From the NCBI GenBank assembly GCA_025267735.1, contig CM046299.1:16390232-16454231 (forward strand): a stretch of 64,000 bases of DNA. Direction: 5' to 3'. This DNA comes from Mactra quadrangularis. Lineage: Eukaryota > Mollusca > Bivalvia > Venerida > Mactridae. This document shows, piece by piece, positions 34,801 to 45,869 of the stretch. The position numbers and the translations under genes are program-made. A model generated the notes under the pieces. It was not told the origin of the DNA. It made no database searches and was given only the letters and a program-made list of their open reading frames with translations. Position 1 is the first letter of the stretch. Each line of letters opens with the position of its first letter.

Positions 34801-37750
34801 AACTATTTTTTACTTAATTCACATTCATACAAACAGATTTTCATTACATACATTTGGGGCACCAACAAAATGATTCACTGATGTAAAAATTAGTAGAACA
34901 GAACAGAACACTTCTGACTTCATGTATAAACAATAATTGGGTTTCTCATATTAACATGTACTTTAATGTTTTACTTAATTGACCATAAAATATAACACAC
35001 AATATTGACCAAAAAATGATACATTTAATCTAATATTAGTATAACAGAACATAACAGAACAATTATAGCTACATGTGTAAAAAAATTGGGTTTCTTATAT
35101 CAACAACATGTACTTTATTTTTTACTTAATTGACCTTAACACATAACCAACAAAACTTTACATAAATGTTAATGTGAGTATATTAGTTTCTTATATTAGC
35201 AACATATACTTTTTTGAATATAAAGATCTTCATAACATATATTTGGGACTCCGACAATATGATACATTAATGCTAATGTTAGTAGAACAGAACAGAACAG
35301 TTATAGCTACATGTATAAAAATAATTAGGTCTCTTATATTAGCAACATATACTTTTTTGAATATAAAGATCTTCATAACATATATTTTGGACACCGACAA
35401 AATGATACATTAATGTTAATGTTAGAAGAACAGAACAGAACAGAACAATTATAGCTACATGTATAAAAAATAATCAGGTCTCTTATATTAGCAACATGTA
35501 CTTTTTTAAATATAAAGATCTTCATAAAATATATTTTGGGCACCGACAAAATGATACAATAATGTTAATGTTAGTAGAACAGGACAGAACAGAACAGAAC
35601 AGAACAATTATAGCTACATGTATAAAAATAATTAGGTCTCCTATATTAGCAACATGTACTTTTTTAATATAAAGATCTTCATAACATATATTTGGGACAC
35701 CGACAAAATGATACATTAATGTTAATAGAACAGAACAGAACAGAACAGAACAATTATAGTTACATGTATAAAAAATAATTAAATCTCTAATATTAGCAAA
35801 ATGTACTTTACTTTTACTTAATTGACTTTAAAATATAACAAACAATATTGACCAACAAAATAATACATAAATATTAATGTTAGAAGAGCAGAACAGAACA
35901 ATTATAGCTACATGCATGATAAAAATGTTCTATATTAGCATCATTGTACTTCATTATTACTTCATTGACATTTTAATATAAAGATTTTCATAACATATAT
36001 TTTGGGAAACAACAAAATGATACATAAATGTTAATGTTAGTAGAACAGAACATGGAACAATTAAGCTACATGAATAAAGATAATTGAGTTTATCATATAA
36101 GCAATGTGTACTGTATTTTTTTCTTAATTAATCAAATTTATACATTTAGGTAAATGATGAAAAGAATAAAAAAAACCTTCAAAATTTGTAAATAAATATT
36201 AGTGTTGTTAGTAAGTATGGCCTCCAAAACCTCCCCTTATAGCCATACCCTTACCACCTTGACACTAAGAACATAAATTATGCTTCCTTCTGATATAGTA
36301 TAAAAACAAACTAAAGAATTGTTAATGTAACAAAAGTAAAAAAATTAAACTAATTTGACCTTAAAATATAAAACAAACACAATTTACCGATTAAATGAGA
36401 CATTAATGATAATGTTTGTATAACAGAACAAATAAGAACAGAACAGAACAATCATAGCTGCATGTATAAAAGAATAAATGGGTTTCTTAAATTAACAACA
36501 TGTACTTAATTTTTTACTTAATTGACCTTGAATATAACTAGCAAAACAACACATCAATGTTAATGTAAGTATATTAGTTTCTTATAAAAGCAACATGAAC
36601 TTTATTTTTTACTTAAATGACCTTAAAATTATAAAGATCTTCGTAACATAATATATTTGGGACACCGACAAAATGATACATGTTAATGTTAGTAGAACAA
36701 AAGCCATACATAATAAAACAATTATAGCAACATGCATAAAAATAAGATAAAGATTTTTATTACTTAATTGACCTTAAAATATAACAAACAATATTGACCA
36801 ACAAAATGATACATATAAGTATTAATGTTAGAAGAACAGAACAGAAAAATTATAGCTACATGCATGATAAAAAAATGTTTTATATTAGCAGCATTGTACT
36901 TCATTTTTTATTAATTGACATTAAAATATAAAGATTTTCATAACATATATTTGGGGAAACAACAAAATGATACATAAAGTTAATGTTAGTAGAACAGAAC
37001 AGAACAATTAAGCTACATGTATACAGATAATTGAATTTATTATATTAGCAACATGTACTGTATTTTTACTTATTAAATTTATAAATGTAGGTGAATGATG
37101 AAAAACTACAAAAAAAACAACTTCAAAATAAGTAAATTTATATTAGTGTTGTTAGTAAGTATGGCCTCCAAAACCTCCCCTTATAGCCATACCCTTACCA
37201 CCTTAACACTAAGAACTATAAAATATGTTTCCTTAAGATAAAGTATAAAAACAAACTAAAGAATTGTTAAAAAGAACAAAACTCATAAGTCAAGAAACTA
37301 ATGTTAATGTTATTAGTAAGTATGGCCTCCAAAACCTCCCCTTATAGCCATACCCATACCACCTTAACACTAAGAACATAATTACCCATTATGCTTCTTT
37401 AAGATATAGTAAAAAACAAACTAAAGAATTGTTAATAAAACAAAACTCAAAAATAAAGATACTCATGTTACAATTATTAGTAAATATGGCCTCACCCCCC
37501 CCCCCCTTACAGCCATACCCATACCACCTTAACACTAAGAACCATAAATTATGCTTACTTAACATATAGTGAAATAACTAATTAAAGAGTTGTTAGTAAG
37601 TATGGCCTCCAAAACAGCTATATCCGAAACCACCTAATATTGAACACTGAGCACAATAAATTTACAGCTTGAAGATAAGTTTAATATAAGAAGCACTTTA
37701 ATCTTTACAAAAAATGATGTTGAAATAAGAAACAGAAAGATAAAAAATAA
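34801..37750 (+). repeat. Array C', second C block
   Basis: Same family as array C. The AGAAC run varies from two to five copies between units. Units at 35200-35740 are very similar to each other (period about 125-180 bp). It ends with the same GAAATAAGAAACAGAAAGAT motif as array C, supporting duplication of the whole A-B-C module. Confidence 0.9.
36208..37633 (-). other. Five copies of the glycine-rich terminal-exon-like segment (block 2)
   Basis: Copies at 36208-36257, 37152-37201, 37313-37362, 37477-37527 and 37593-37633. Three read GKGMAIRGGFGGHTY or GMGMAIRGGFGGHTY then TAA. The one at 37477 is broken by a 12-base C run that shifts the frame. The one at 37593, upstream-most on the minus strand, follows a TTCAATATTAG acceptor-like site and reads GFGYSCFGGHTY then TAA. 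The shared FGGHTY-stop ending across divergent copies is the coding argument; the hairpin shape is the argument against. Confidence 0.35.
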
Positions 37751-37961
37751 GTACTTGTAAAAGTATGTTCATAAGTTTAAGTATTTATCTGTTTACTGAG
37801 TTTAATGTGCTTTACAAGAAGAAATGGAAGTATATTAATTATCTATTTACTGAGGGAAATATTCTTAAATCTACATGACTGTGTTATTTAATCCAAAACA
37901 ATAATTAAGAAAAGTTAAACCTACTGTAAATGAATTTCCTAGTTCTGAACAATGACAGAAT

Positions 37962-38220
37962 GAGGACATAATTTTAACAACCGCTATGTTTACAAACTTC
38001 ACACACTGTACAATGAGTCATAGAGCTCACAATCTGAGTTTAGTTGACATGCTATTGAACCCATTTTTGTAAGACCAGGCAACTCTTACAACCCCCTCAG
38101 CTCGGCATTCATCCAGCTCTGAGGCCCGCGGACTCTTCCACTTAGAAGGAGAGGCCATTTGTAGCTATCTTCCAAACTATGTTCAATGTATAAAATATGT
38201 TAATCAAAATGGTAGTTTTT
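37962..38220 (-). repeat. Repeat D core, copy 1, with 43-codon conserved frame
   Basis: The core repeats at 38645-38906 and 39649-39904. On the minus strand 38158-38027 is open, starts MASPSKWKSPRASELDE and ends STKLRL-stop. The core is almost identical between copies, whereas the AT-rich flanking repeat of about 400 bp has drifted to roughly 80 percent. It includes a GTTGTAAGAG splice-donor-like site and a TTGTAAGA/TCTTACAA stem. Confidence 0.4.
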
Positions 38221-38644
38221 GTATTATTTCTTCTATCTGTAGTAAAGTCAAAATAAAGAAATTACATTTTAGCGAATAATTGGTATCTTTTCCTTCTTAT
38301 TTTGTAAACTTTTATGTAATATTATACAGCCCAAATAGATCTACTTACTTTAATTAATTCTACCTATCAAATTTTACTAATACTAATCAAAGTCCTGAAA
38401 GCCCATCTTAATGATTTTGATTAAATGCAACTATTCATTATAGTAAAATGTAGTTCAAAAATATTCTGTCAAGTATTTATCTCCTTATAGTTTTATCATA
38501 AGATTTCAAAATATTTATCATCCACCAAAGGCAAAAAGTGTTCCTAAATCCATCTCGATTTTTTATTAACCTATATATCAAGAAGAAAGGTTAAACATTG
38601 TTCAATTACAGTAAAACTATGTTTTCTGAATGCCAGTAACTACA

Positions 38645-38906
38645 AAATGAGGACATAATTTTAACAACCACTATGTTTACAAACTCCACACACTGTACTA
38701 TGAGTCATAGAGCTCACAATCTGAGTTTAGTTGACATGCTATTGAACCCATTTTTGTAAGACCAGGCAACTCTTACAACCCCCTCAGCTCGGCGTTCATC
38801 CAGCTCTGAGGCCCGCGGACTGTTCCACTTAGAAGGAGAGGCCATTTGTAGCTGTCTTCCAAACTATGTTCAATGTATACAATCTGTTAATCAAAATGGT
38901 AGTTTT
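38645..38906 (-). repeat. Repeat D core, copy 2
   Basis: The open frame 38845-38714 (minus) has 43 codons and differs from copy 1 only at residue 8 (Asn for Lys) and at one later Arg for Cys. The segment to its right, 39120-39440, is an insertion containing repeats of AAAAATGTAGTTC. Confidence 0.4.
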
Positions 38907-39648
38907 CAATTATTTTCTTCCATCTGCAGTTAATTCAAAATAAAGAATCACATTTAAGAGATTATCTTTTTCCTGCTCAATCTGTAAAATTCCATGTATT
39001 GTTATATAGCCCAAATAGATCTATTTAATTTAATCAATTCTATCTATAAACTATTACTAATATTAATCTAAGTCCTGAAAGTCAATCTTTATAAATTCAA
39101 TTAAAAGCTACTAATTATTACAGTACACTTAAATTCATAGACAAATGCTCAAGCTGTAGATATTTAGGACCTTATCATTATAATTACATATCAATGTTGA
39201 TTAGAAATAAATGCTTAAATCCTTAATAATATGAAACGCTAATAACATAGAGAAATACTTTTCAAGTAGTTAAAATTTAAACTTAGATCATTAATTGATA
39301 TCAAAGATGTTACATACAATGTCTTAATACATAAAAATGTTAAAATTTGAATATACATGTAGCTTCAAGAATGAGGTACAAAAATGTAGTTCAAAAATGT
39401 AGTTTAAAAATGTAGTTCAAAAATATATTTCAACATTGTAGTTAAACAAATGTAGTTCAAAAATATTCCATCAAGTATTTATCTTCTAATAGTTTTATCA
39501 TAATAACTCAAAACATTTATCATTCACCAAAGGAGGAAAGTGTTCCTAAATCCATCTCACTTTTTTAATTAACCAATATGGCAAGAAGAAAGGTTAAACA
39601 TGGTTCAGTTACAGTAAAACTATGTTTTCTAAATGCTAGTAACAACAA

Positions 39649-39904
39649 AATGATGATATAATTTTAACAACCACTATGTTCACAAACCCCACACACTGTA
39701 CTATGAGTCATAGAGCTCACGGTTTAGTTGACATGCTATTGAACCCATTTTTGTAAGACCAGGCAACTCTTACAACCCCCTCAGCTCGGCGTTCATCCAG
39801 CTCTGAGGCCCGCGGACTGTTCCACTTAGAAGGAGAGGCCATTTGTAGCTATCTTCCAAACTATGTTCAATGTATAAAATCTGTTAATCAAAATGGTAGT
39901 TTCT
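39649..39904 (-). repeat. Repeat D core, copy 3
   Basis: The open frame 39842-39717 (minus) has 41 codons. It is identical to copy 2 up to STK and then ends after a net in-frame loss of six bases. Confidence 0.4.
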
Positions 39905-41039
39905 CAATTATTTTCTTCCTTCTGATGTCACGTCGAAATAAAGAAATTACATTTTATCATATATCTGTATCCTGTTTAACCTGTTAAATGTCTAGCATAA
40001 ATATATTACCTAAAGTATTCATTATTTTAATTAATGAAGTTAAACTAATTGATCAAAATCCTAACAAGTCATATTCATAAACCTTATTAAATGCAACAAT
40101 CAGTCTCTAAAAACTATGTTCAGAATTTAATCATAATGTACCATAGGCCTACTTTCATAATCATTGATCAACTTATGCATTTAATGTCTAATAATTTTAA
40201 ATACTTAAAACTATTCCTGACAGCTGTAAGTGAACTATTATGGTTTAAGTCAAAGAGTTATTCAGAAACTACATTTAAGTCGCATTTTATACCCTGATGG
40301 TGTAAAGAAAAAAATTATATTCTCACAAGAAATCAAATCTTGATTTTAAATAAATTTAAGCATGTTCTCAATTGGTTTTATTTTCATAATTATTCACTGA
40401 ATGGTAAATTCAAGGCAGTAATTCAAAATTTAGTAAGAAAAAGTTACAGTTATTCATATTATTATTCTCTAAAACCGTAGAATCATATCATAGCAGGTTT
40501 TTATAAAAAATATAACCAATTCGATATTAAGGCATAAGACATGAAAAACCTAAACCTAAGCTATAAAGGTCAGTAACTTAAAATTACCCAAGGATTAAAT
40601 TCAGTCGCTACATAAACTTCTGATACATTATATAATATACATAAATAAAACTTTAAGAAAAAACTATCAAAATTCAAACTTTATTTATTAAAACATACAA
40701 GTATACACTCTGTTCACGACTAAAACCTGGTTAAAGCAGCTTTTTCATATATAAACAACATGTACCTAGAGGCAACTGTGGTGAAGGGCAGCCTCACTTT
40801 CCCACATCCATTTATAGGATGCCACAGCTGGAAGCAGTTTTCTGTCATACCCTGGACCCAAAAATTTTCATAATCTATTCAATGAATCTTGTATCTTTTT
40901 ACTTCTTTCAACAAGTTATTTTCAAATCGCCTCAAATATAGTAAGTTCAAAAATGACCAATATAAGACAGACCGTCAGTCGTTCCAAAGAAGTAAAACAT
41001 AAAGCATTCAGTGACCTTGTTATCATCAAGAATTGTAAA
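39905..41039. other. AT-rich spacer with one GC-richer island
   Basis: No tandem repeat. The only notable part is the exon-like island at 40766-40851. The frame at 40091-40297 is without motif. Confidence 0.4.
40766..40851 (-). other. Exon-like island, function unknown
   Basis: An 86-bp GC-richer island on the minus strand, bounded by GGGTCCAG on the upstream side and CTAG/GTACAT on the downstream side. Two frames are open: one starts YDRKLLPAVASYKWMWESE and meets a TAG exactly at the donor; another starts GMTENCFQLWHP. Two competing frames and no family match make it uncertain. Confidence 0.2.
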
Positions 41040-43281
41040 AATAAAAAGTACATATTTCTATTATAAGAAAATACCCTAAAACCTTTAACAGAAGTGCCGG
41101 TAAATGTTGCTTAAATAAAAAATACCATAAAACCTTAAATAGAAGTACATGTTGCAAATATAAGAAAAACCCTAAAACCTTAAGTAAAAGTACATGTTGC
41201 TAAATAAGAAAATACCCTAAAACCTAAAATAGAAGTACATAATGCAAATATAAGAAAATGCGCTTAAAGCTTATTTAAAGTACATGTTTCTAATGTAAGA
41301 AATACCCTAAAACCTTAAGTAGAAGTACATGTTGCTAAATAATAAAATACCTTAAAACCTTAAGTAGAAGGACATGTAGTTAATATAAGAAAATACCTTA
41401 AAACCTTTAGTAAAAGTACATGTTTCTGATATAAGAAAATACCCTAAAACCTTTATAAGAAGAACATTTTGTTGCTTATATAATAAAATACCCTAAAACC
41501 TTCAGTAGAAGTACATGTTGCTAATATAAGAAAATACCCTAAGACCTGGAATAGAAGTACATGTTGCTAATGTAAGAAAATACCCTTAAACCTAAAGTAG
41601 AAGTACATGTTGCTAAAATAAGAAAATACCCTAAAACCTTAAGTAGAAGAACCTGTTGCTAATATAAGAAAATACCCTAAAACCTAAAGTAGAAGAACCT
41701 GTTGCTACTGTAAGAAAATACCCTAAAACCTTAAGTAGAAGGACATGTTGCTAATATAAGAAAATACCCTAAAACCTTAAGTAGAAGTACATGTTGCTAA
41801 CGTAAGAAAATACCCTAAAACCTTAAGTAGAAGTACATGTTGCTAATGTAAGAAAATACCCTAAAACCAAAAGTAGAAGTACATGTTGCTAAAATAAGAA
41901 AATACCCTAAAACCTTAAGTAGAAGAACCTGTTGCTAATATAAGAAAATACCCTAAAACCTTAAGTAGAAGAACCTGTTGCTAATGTAAGAAAATACCCT
42001 AAAACCTTAAGTAGAAGTACATGTTGCTAATATAAGAAAATACCCTAAAACCTTAAGTAGAAGTACATGTTGCTAATGTAAGAAAATACCCTAAAACCTT
42101 AAGTAGAAGTTCATGTTGCTCATAAAAAAAACCCCTAAAACCTAAAGTAGAAGTTCATGTTGCTAACGTAAGAAAATACCCTAAAACCTTAAGTAGAAGT
42201 ACATGTTGCTAACGTAAAAAAATACCCTAAAACCTTAAGTAGAAGTACATGTTGCTAATGTAAGAAAATACCCTAAAACCTGTATAAGAAGAACATTTTG
42301 CTTATAAAGAAAAAACCCTAAAACCTAAAGTAGAAGTTCATGTTGCTAACGTAAGAAAATACCCTAAAACCTTAAGTAGAAGTACATGTTGCTAATGTAA
42401 GAAAATACTCTAAAACGTTAAGTAGAAGTACATGTTGCTCATAAAGAAAATACCCTAAAACCTTAAGTAAAAGTACATGTTGCTAACGTAAGAAAATACC
42501 CTAAAACCTTAAGTAGAAGTACATGTTGCTCATAAAGAAAATACCCTTTGACCTTAGATAGAAGTACATGTTGTTAATAAAAAAATACCCTAAAACCTTA
42601 AATAGAAGTACATGTTTCTGATATAAAAACACCCTAACCCTAAAATGAAGTACATGTTGCTAATATAAGAAAATACCCTAAAACCTATTGTAAAAGTACA
42701 TGTTGCTACCATAACAAAATACTCTAAACCCTTATATAAATGTACATGTTGCTAATGTAAGAATATACCCTAAAACCTTCAGTAGATGTTGTTAATATAA
42801 GAAAATACCCTAAAACCTGGCATAGAAGTACATGTTGCTAATATAAGAGAATACCCTAAAACCTTAAGTAGAAGTACAATTTGTTGCTAATATAAGAAAA
42901 TACCCTAAAACCTTGAAAAGAAGTACATGTTGCTAATGTAAGAAAATACCCTAAAACCTTGAAAAGAAGTACATGTTGCTAATGTAAGAAAATACCCTAA
43001 AACCTTGAAAAGAAGTACATGTTGCTAATGTAAGAAAATACCCTAAAACCTTGAAAAGAAGTACATGTTGCTAATGTAAGAAAATACCCTAAAACCTGAA
43101 ATAGAAGTACATGTTGCTAATAAAAGAAAATACCCTAAAACCTTAAGTAAAAGTACATGTTGCTAATATAAGAAAATACCCTAAAACCTTGAAAAGAAGT
43201 ACATGTTGCTAATGTAAGAAAATACCCTAAAACCTTGAAAAGAAGTACATGTTGCTAATGTAAGAAAATACCCTAAAACCT

Positions 43282-43660
43282 GAAATAGAAGTACATGTTG
43301 CTAATAAAAGAAAATACCCTAAAACCTTAAGTAAAAGTACATGTTGCTAATATAAGAAAATATACTAAAACCTTAAATAGAAGTACATGTTGCTTAAATA
43401 AGAAAATACCCTAAAACGTTAAATAGAAATACATGTTGCTAAATTGCTAATGCAAGAAAATACCCTAAAACCTTAAATAGAAGAACATGTTGCTAAAAAA
43501 AGAAAATACCCTGAAACCTTAAATAGAAGTACATGTTTCTAATAAAAGAAAAAACCCTAAAACCTTTAGTAGAAGTACATATTTCTGATATAAGAAAAAA
43601 CCCTATAACCTAAATAAGAAATACAATTTGTTGCTAATGTAAGAAAATACCCTAAAACCT
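43282..43660 (+). repeat. 379-bp higher-order unit in array E, copy 1
   Basis: Eight variant 46-bp units with private changes (CTAAATTGCTAATGCAAG, GAAATACAATTTGTTG) are repeated at 43661-44029, apparently without any difference. Confidence 0.85.
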
Positions 43661-44029
43661 GAAATAGAAGTACATGTTGCTAATAAAAGAAAATACCCTA
43701 AAACCTTAAGTAAAAGTACATGTTGCTAATATAAGAAAATATACTAAAACCTTAAATAGAAGTACATGTTGCTTAAATAAGAAAATACCCTAAAACGTTA
43801 AATAGAAATACATGTTGCTAAATTGCTAATGCAAGAAAATACCCTAAAACCTTAAATAGAAGAACATGTTGCTAAAAAAAGAAAATACCCTGAAACCTTA
43901 AATAGAAGTACATGTTTCTAATAAAAGAAAAAACCCTAAAACCTTTAGTAGAAGTACATATTTCTGATATAAGAAAAAACCCTATAACCTAAATAAGAAA
44001 TACAATTTGTTGCTAATGTAAGAAAATAC
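43661..44029 (+). repeat. 379-bp higher-order unit in array E, copy 2
   Basis: Second copy. I saw no mismatch by eye until the array continues with ACTAAAACCTT, so the duplication is recent or the copies were homogenised. Confidence 0.85.
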
Positions 44030-44530
44030 ACTAAAACCTTAAGTAGAAGTACAATTTGTTGCTAATATAAGAAAATACCCTAAAACCTTGAAAAGAAGTA
44101 CATGTTGCTAATGTAAGAAAATACCCTAAAACCTTGAAAAGAAGTACATGTTGCTAATGTAAGAAAATACACTAAAACCTTGAAAAGAAGTATATGTTGC
44201 TAATATAAGAAAATACCCAAAAACCTTGAAAAGAAGTACATGTTTCTAATGTAAGAAAATACCCTAAAACCTGAAATAGAAGTACATGTTGCTAATATAA
44301 GAAATTACCCTAAATTCTAAATAAGAAGTACATGTTGCTAAAATAAGAAAATACCCTAAAACCTTAAGTAAAAGTACATGTTGCTACCATAAGAAAATAC
44401 CCTAAAACCTGAAATAGAAGTCAATTTTGCTAAAATAAGAAAACACGCTTTAAACCTTAATAAGAAATACAAGTTGCTAATATAAGAAAGTACCTTTAAA
44501 CTTAAATAAAAACACTCATTGTATATGTAA

Positions 44531-45052
44531 GAAAACACAAAACTCATATTAAAGGTATTAGTTGTTAATATAAAAAAAATGGAAATCAACAAAAGTGCAT
44601 GTCGTTAATATATATAACTGATAAAAAAATATGGAGAGAAGTTTATTTTGTTTACATTACAATTAAAATGCATAAGAATAAATAAATTAAAGTAGAAAAT
44701 AGAAAAAACAAACAAACACTAAAATTACAAATAAAAAGACATATTATTCACAGAAAGAAAAAAACATTAAATGAAATAAATGAACAAATAAATAAATCAA
44801 TGATTAATAAATGAAGTAAATAAAGAGTCATAAATAAAAGCATAATATAAAACACAATATGAAAATATAAATAAGAATAATAGTAACCACCTCAATATAA
44901 AGCCCATGCTGTCTTAAAAAAGTACTTCATCCTAAACTCTACCATCAATCCACATGTTGTTCTAATGAAAATCATAAAATATCAAATTTATTAATACAAG
45001 AAGCATGATATAAAACACAATATGAAAATATAGAGAAAATAAAAGATCTCAC
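44531..45052. other. AT-rich stretch with a decayed copy of the 45053 exon-like segment
   Basis: Mostly A-rich low-complexity DNA. 44891-44973 resembles 45053-45141 (AAGCCCATG, CCATCAATCCA and GTTGTTCT shared) but has lost the frame, so the candidate exon and its flanks were duplicated locally. Confidence 0.5.
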
Positions 45053-45141
45053 TTCAATATAAAGCCCATGTCTTCTTTCTTCATACCAAACTCTGCCATC
45101 AATCCATGTGTTGTTCTTGTGGTGATACCATCTGATGCTTA
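45053..45141 (-). other. Candidate internal exon, unknown protein
   Basis: On the minus strand a strong acceptor (CTATTTTCTTTTTCAG) precedes 89 bp that read SIRWYHHKNNTWIDG then RVWYEERRHGLYIE, ending at a GTGAGA donor. The composition is protein-like and unlike the A/T-rich surroundings. No family was recognised and no adjoining exons could be joined with confidence. The decayed duplicate at 44891-44973 is consistent with a gene fragment. Confidence 0.35.
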
Positions 45142-45289
45142 CTGAAAAAGAAAATAGAACAAAAAATTTTAGAAACATTTTGACTTCCTAACAACAGTAC
45201 TTGGTAATGATTATATCAAAAATAATTAAGTACAAACATTTTAATACAATATCTTACAACTCATACAAAAAAATAATAAAAAATGAAAA

Positions 45290-45715
45290 AATAATGAAAG
45301 AAAACCCTTAACCCCTTAGACATGTACCCTGAGAGAAAACCCTTAACTCCTTCGCCATGGACCCCGAGAGAGACCATGATACCAACAAAGTTTGCGTCCC
45401 CCTTCAATACCTTAGGTTGAGATACATGAACCCGCGTGCCAGGCCCTTCCAGTGGTGCTGATATCACATGGGCTGAGAACGTGCCAAAGCCTGACTGGAA
45501 AAATCCTGGAGGGGTTTTGGCATACATAATGTTCAAGTATCTTGCAGACTGGGTGACCCAAACAGTGCCAGCGAAATTCATAGGGGGTTGATAAGGAGAG
45601 GGTGGTCCGAGAGGCGAAAGGGAGCATGCATGAGAGGTGGGTGTTCATGAGGGGGAGGGGTTTAAAATGATGCTTCTCTGAGTTCTCTGAGAAAGGTGGT
45701 GGCATTTCCATGATT
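45290..45715. other. GC-richer unclassified island
   Basis: Clearly less AT-rich than its flanks and begins with a 39-bp tandem duplication (GAGAGAAAACCCTTAACTCC). Minus-strand frames of 106 and 99 codons overlap each other (45261-45581 and 45412-45711); neither shows a known motif. Probably part of a transposon or a gene fragment. Confidence 0.3.
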
Positions 45716-45832
45716 TTATACTACCAGAAGTTTGTAATGTTGTACAGTGTGTTGTAACGAAGAGTTAAATCAAAACCAACCATCAATAGACAGGGGGTGG
45801 GGGGTAGTCGATGGTTTCAGTCCCTGAATGTC

Positions 45833-45869
45833 AGTACATTAAACAACAGAATTTGTTGTTTAATGTACT
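45833..45869. repeat. Perfect 16-bp-arm hairpin
   Basis: AGTACATTAAACAACA, five-base loop GAATT, then its exact reverse complement. A single isolated palindrome in otherwise unremarkable DNA. Confidence 0.85.

Larger units (their letters stand above)
41040..44530 (+). repeat. Array E, 46-bp minisatellite, about 75 units
   Basis: The unit reads AAGTAGAAGTACATGTTGCT, AATATAAGAAAATACCCTAA, AACCTT, with an exact 46-bp period (for example ACCCTAA at 41767 and 41813). Edge units are more diverged. The core GTACATGTTGCTAATATAAG is the reverse complement of CTTATATTAGCAACATGTAC in array C. Almost every unit carries one CCCTAA. Confidence 0.95.

Noticed and set aside
41040..44530. Array E as a CRISPR array or a telomere
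   Set aside because: Units are contiguous 46-bp repeats without spacers in a eukaryotic context, and CCCTAA occurs once per unit rather than in tandem.
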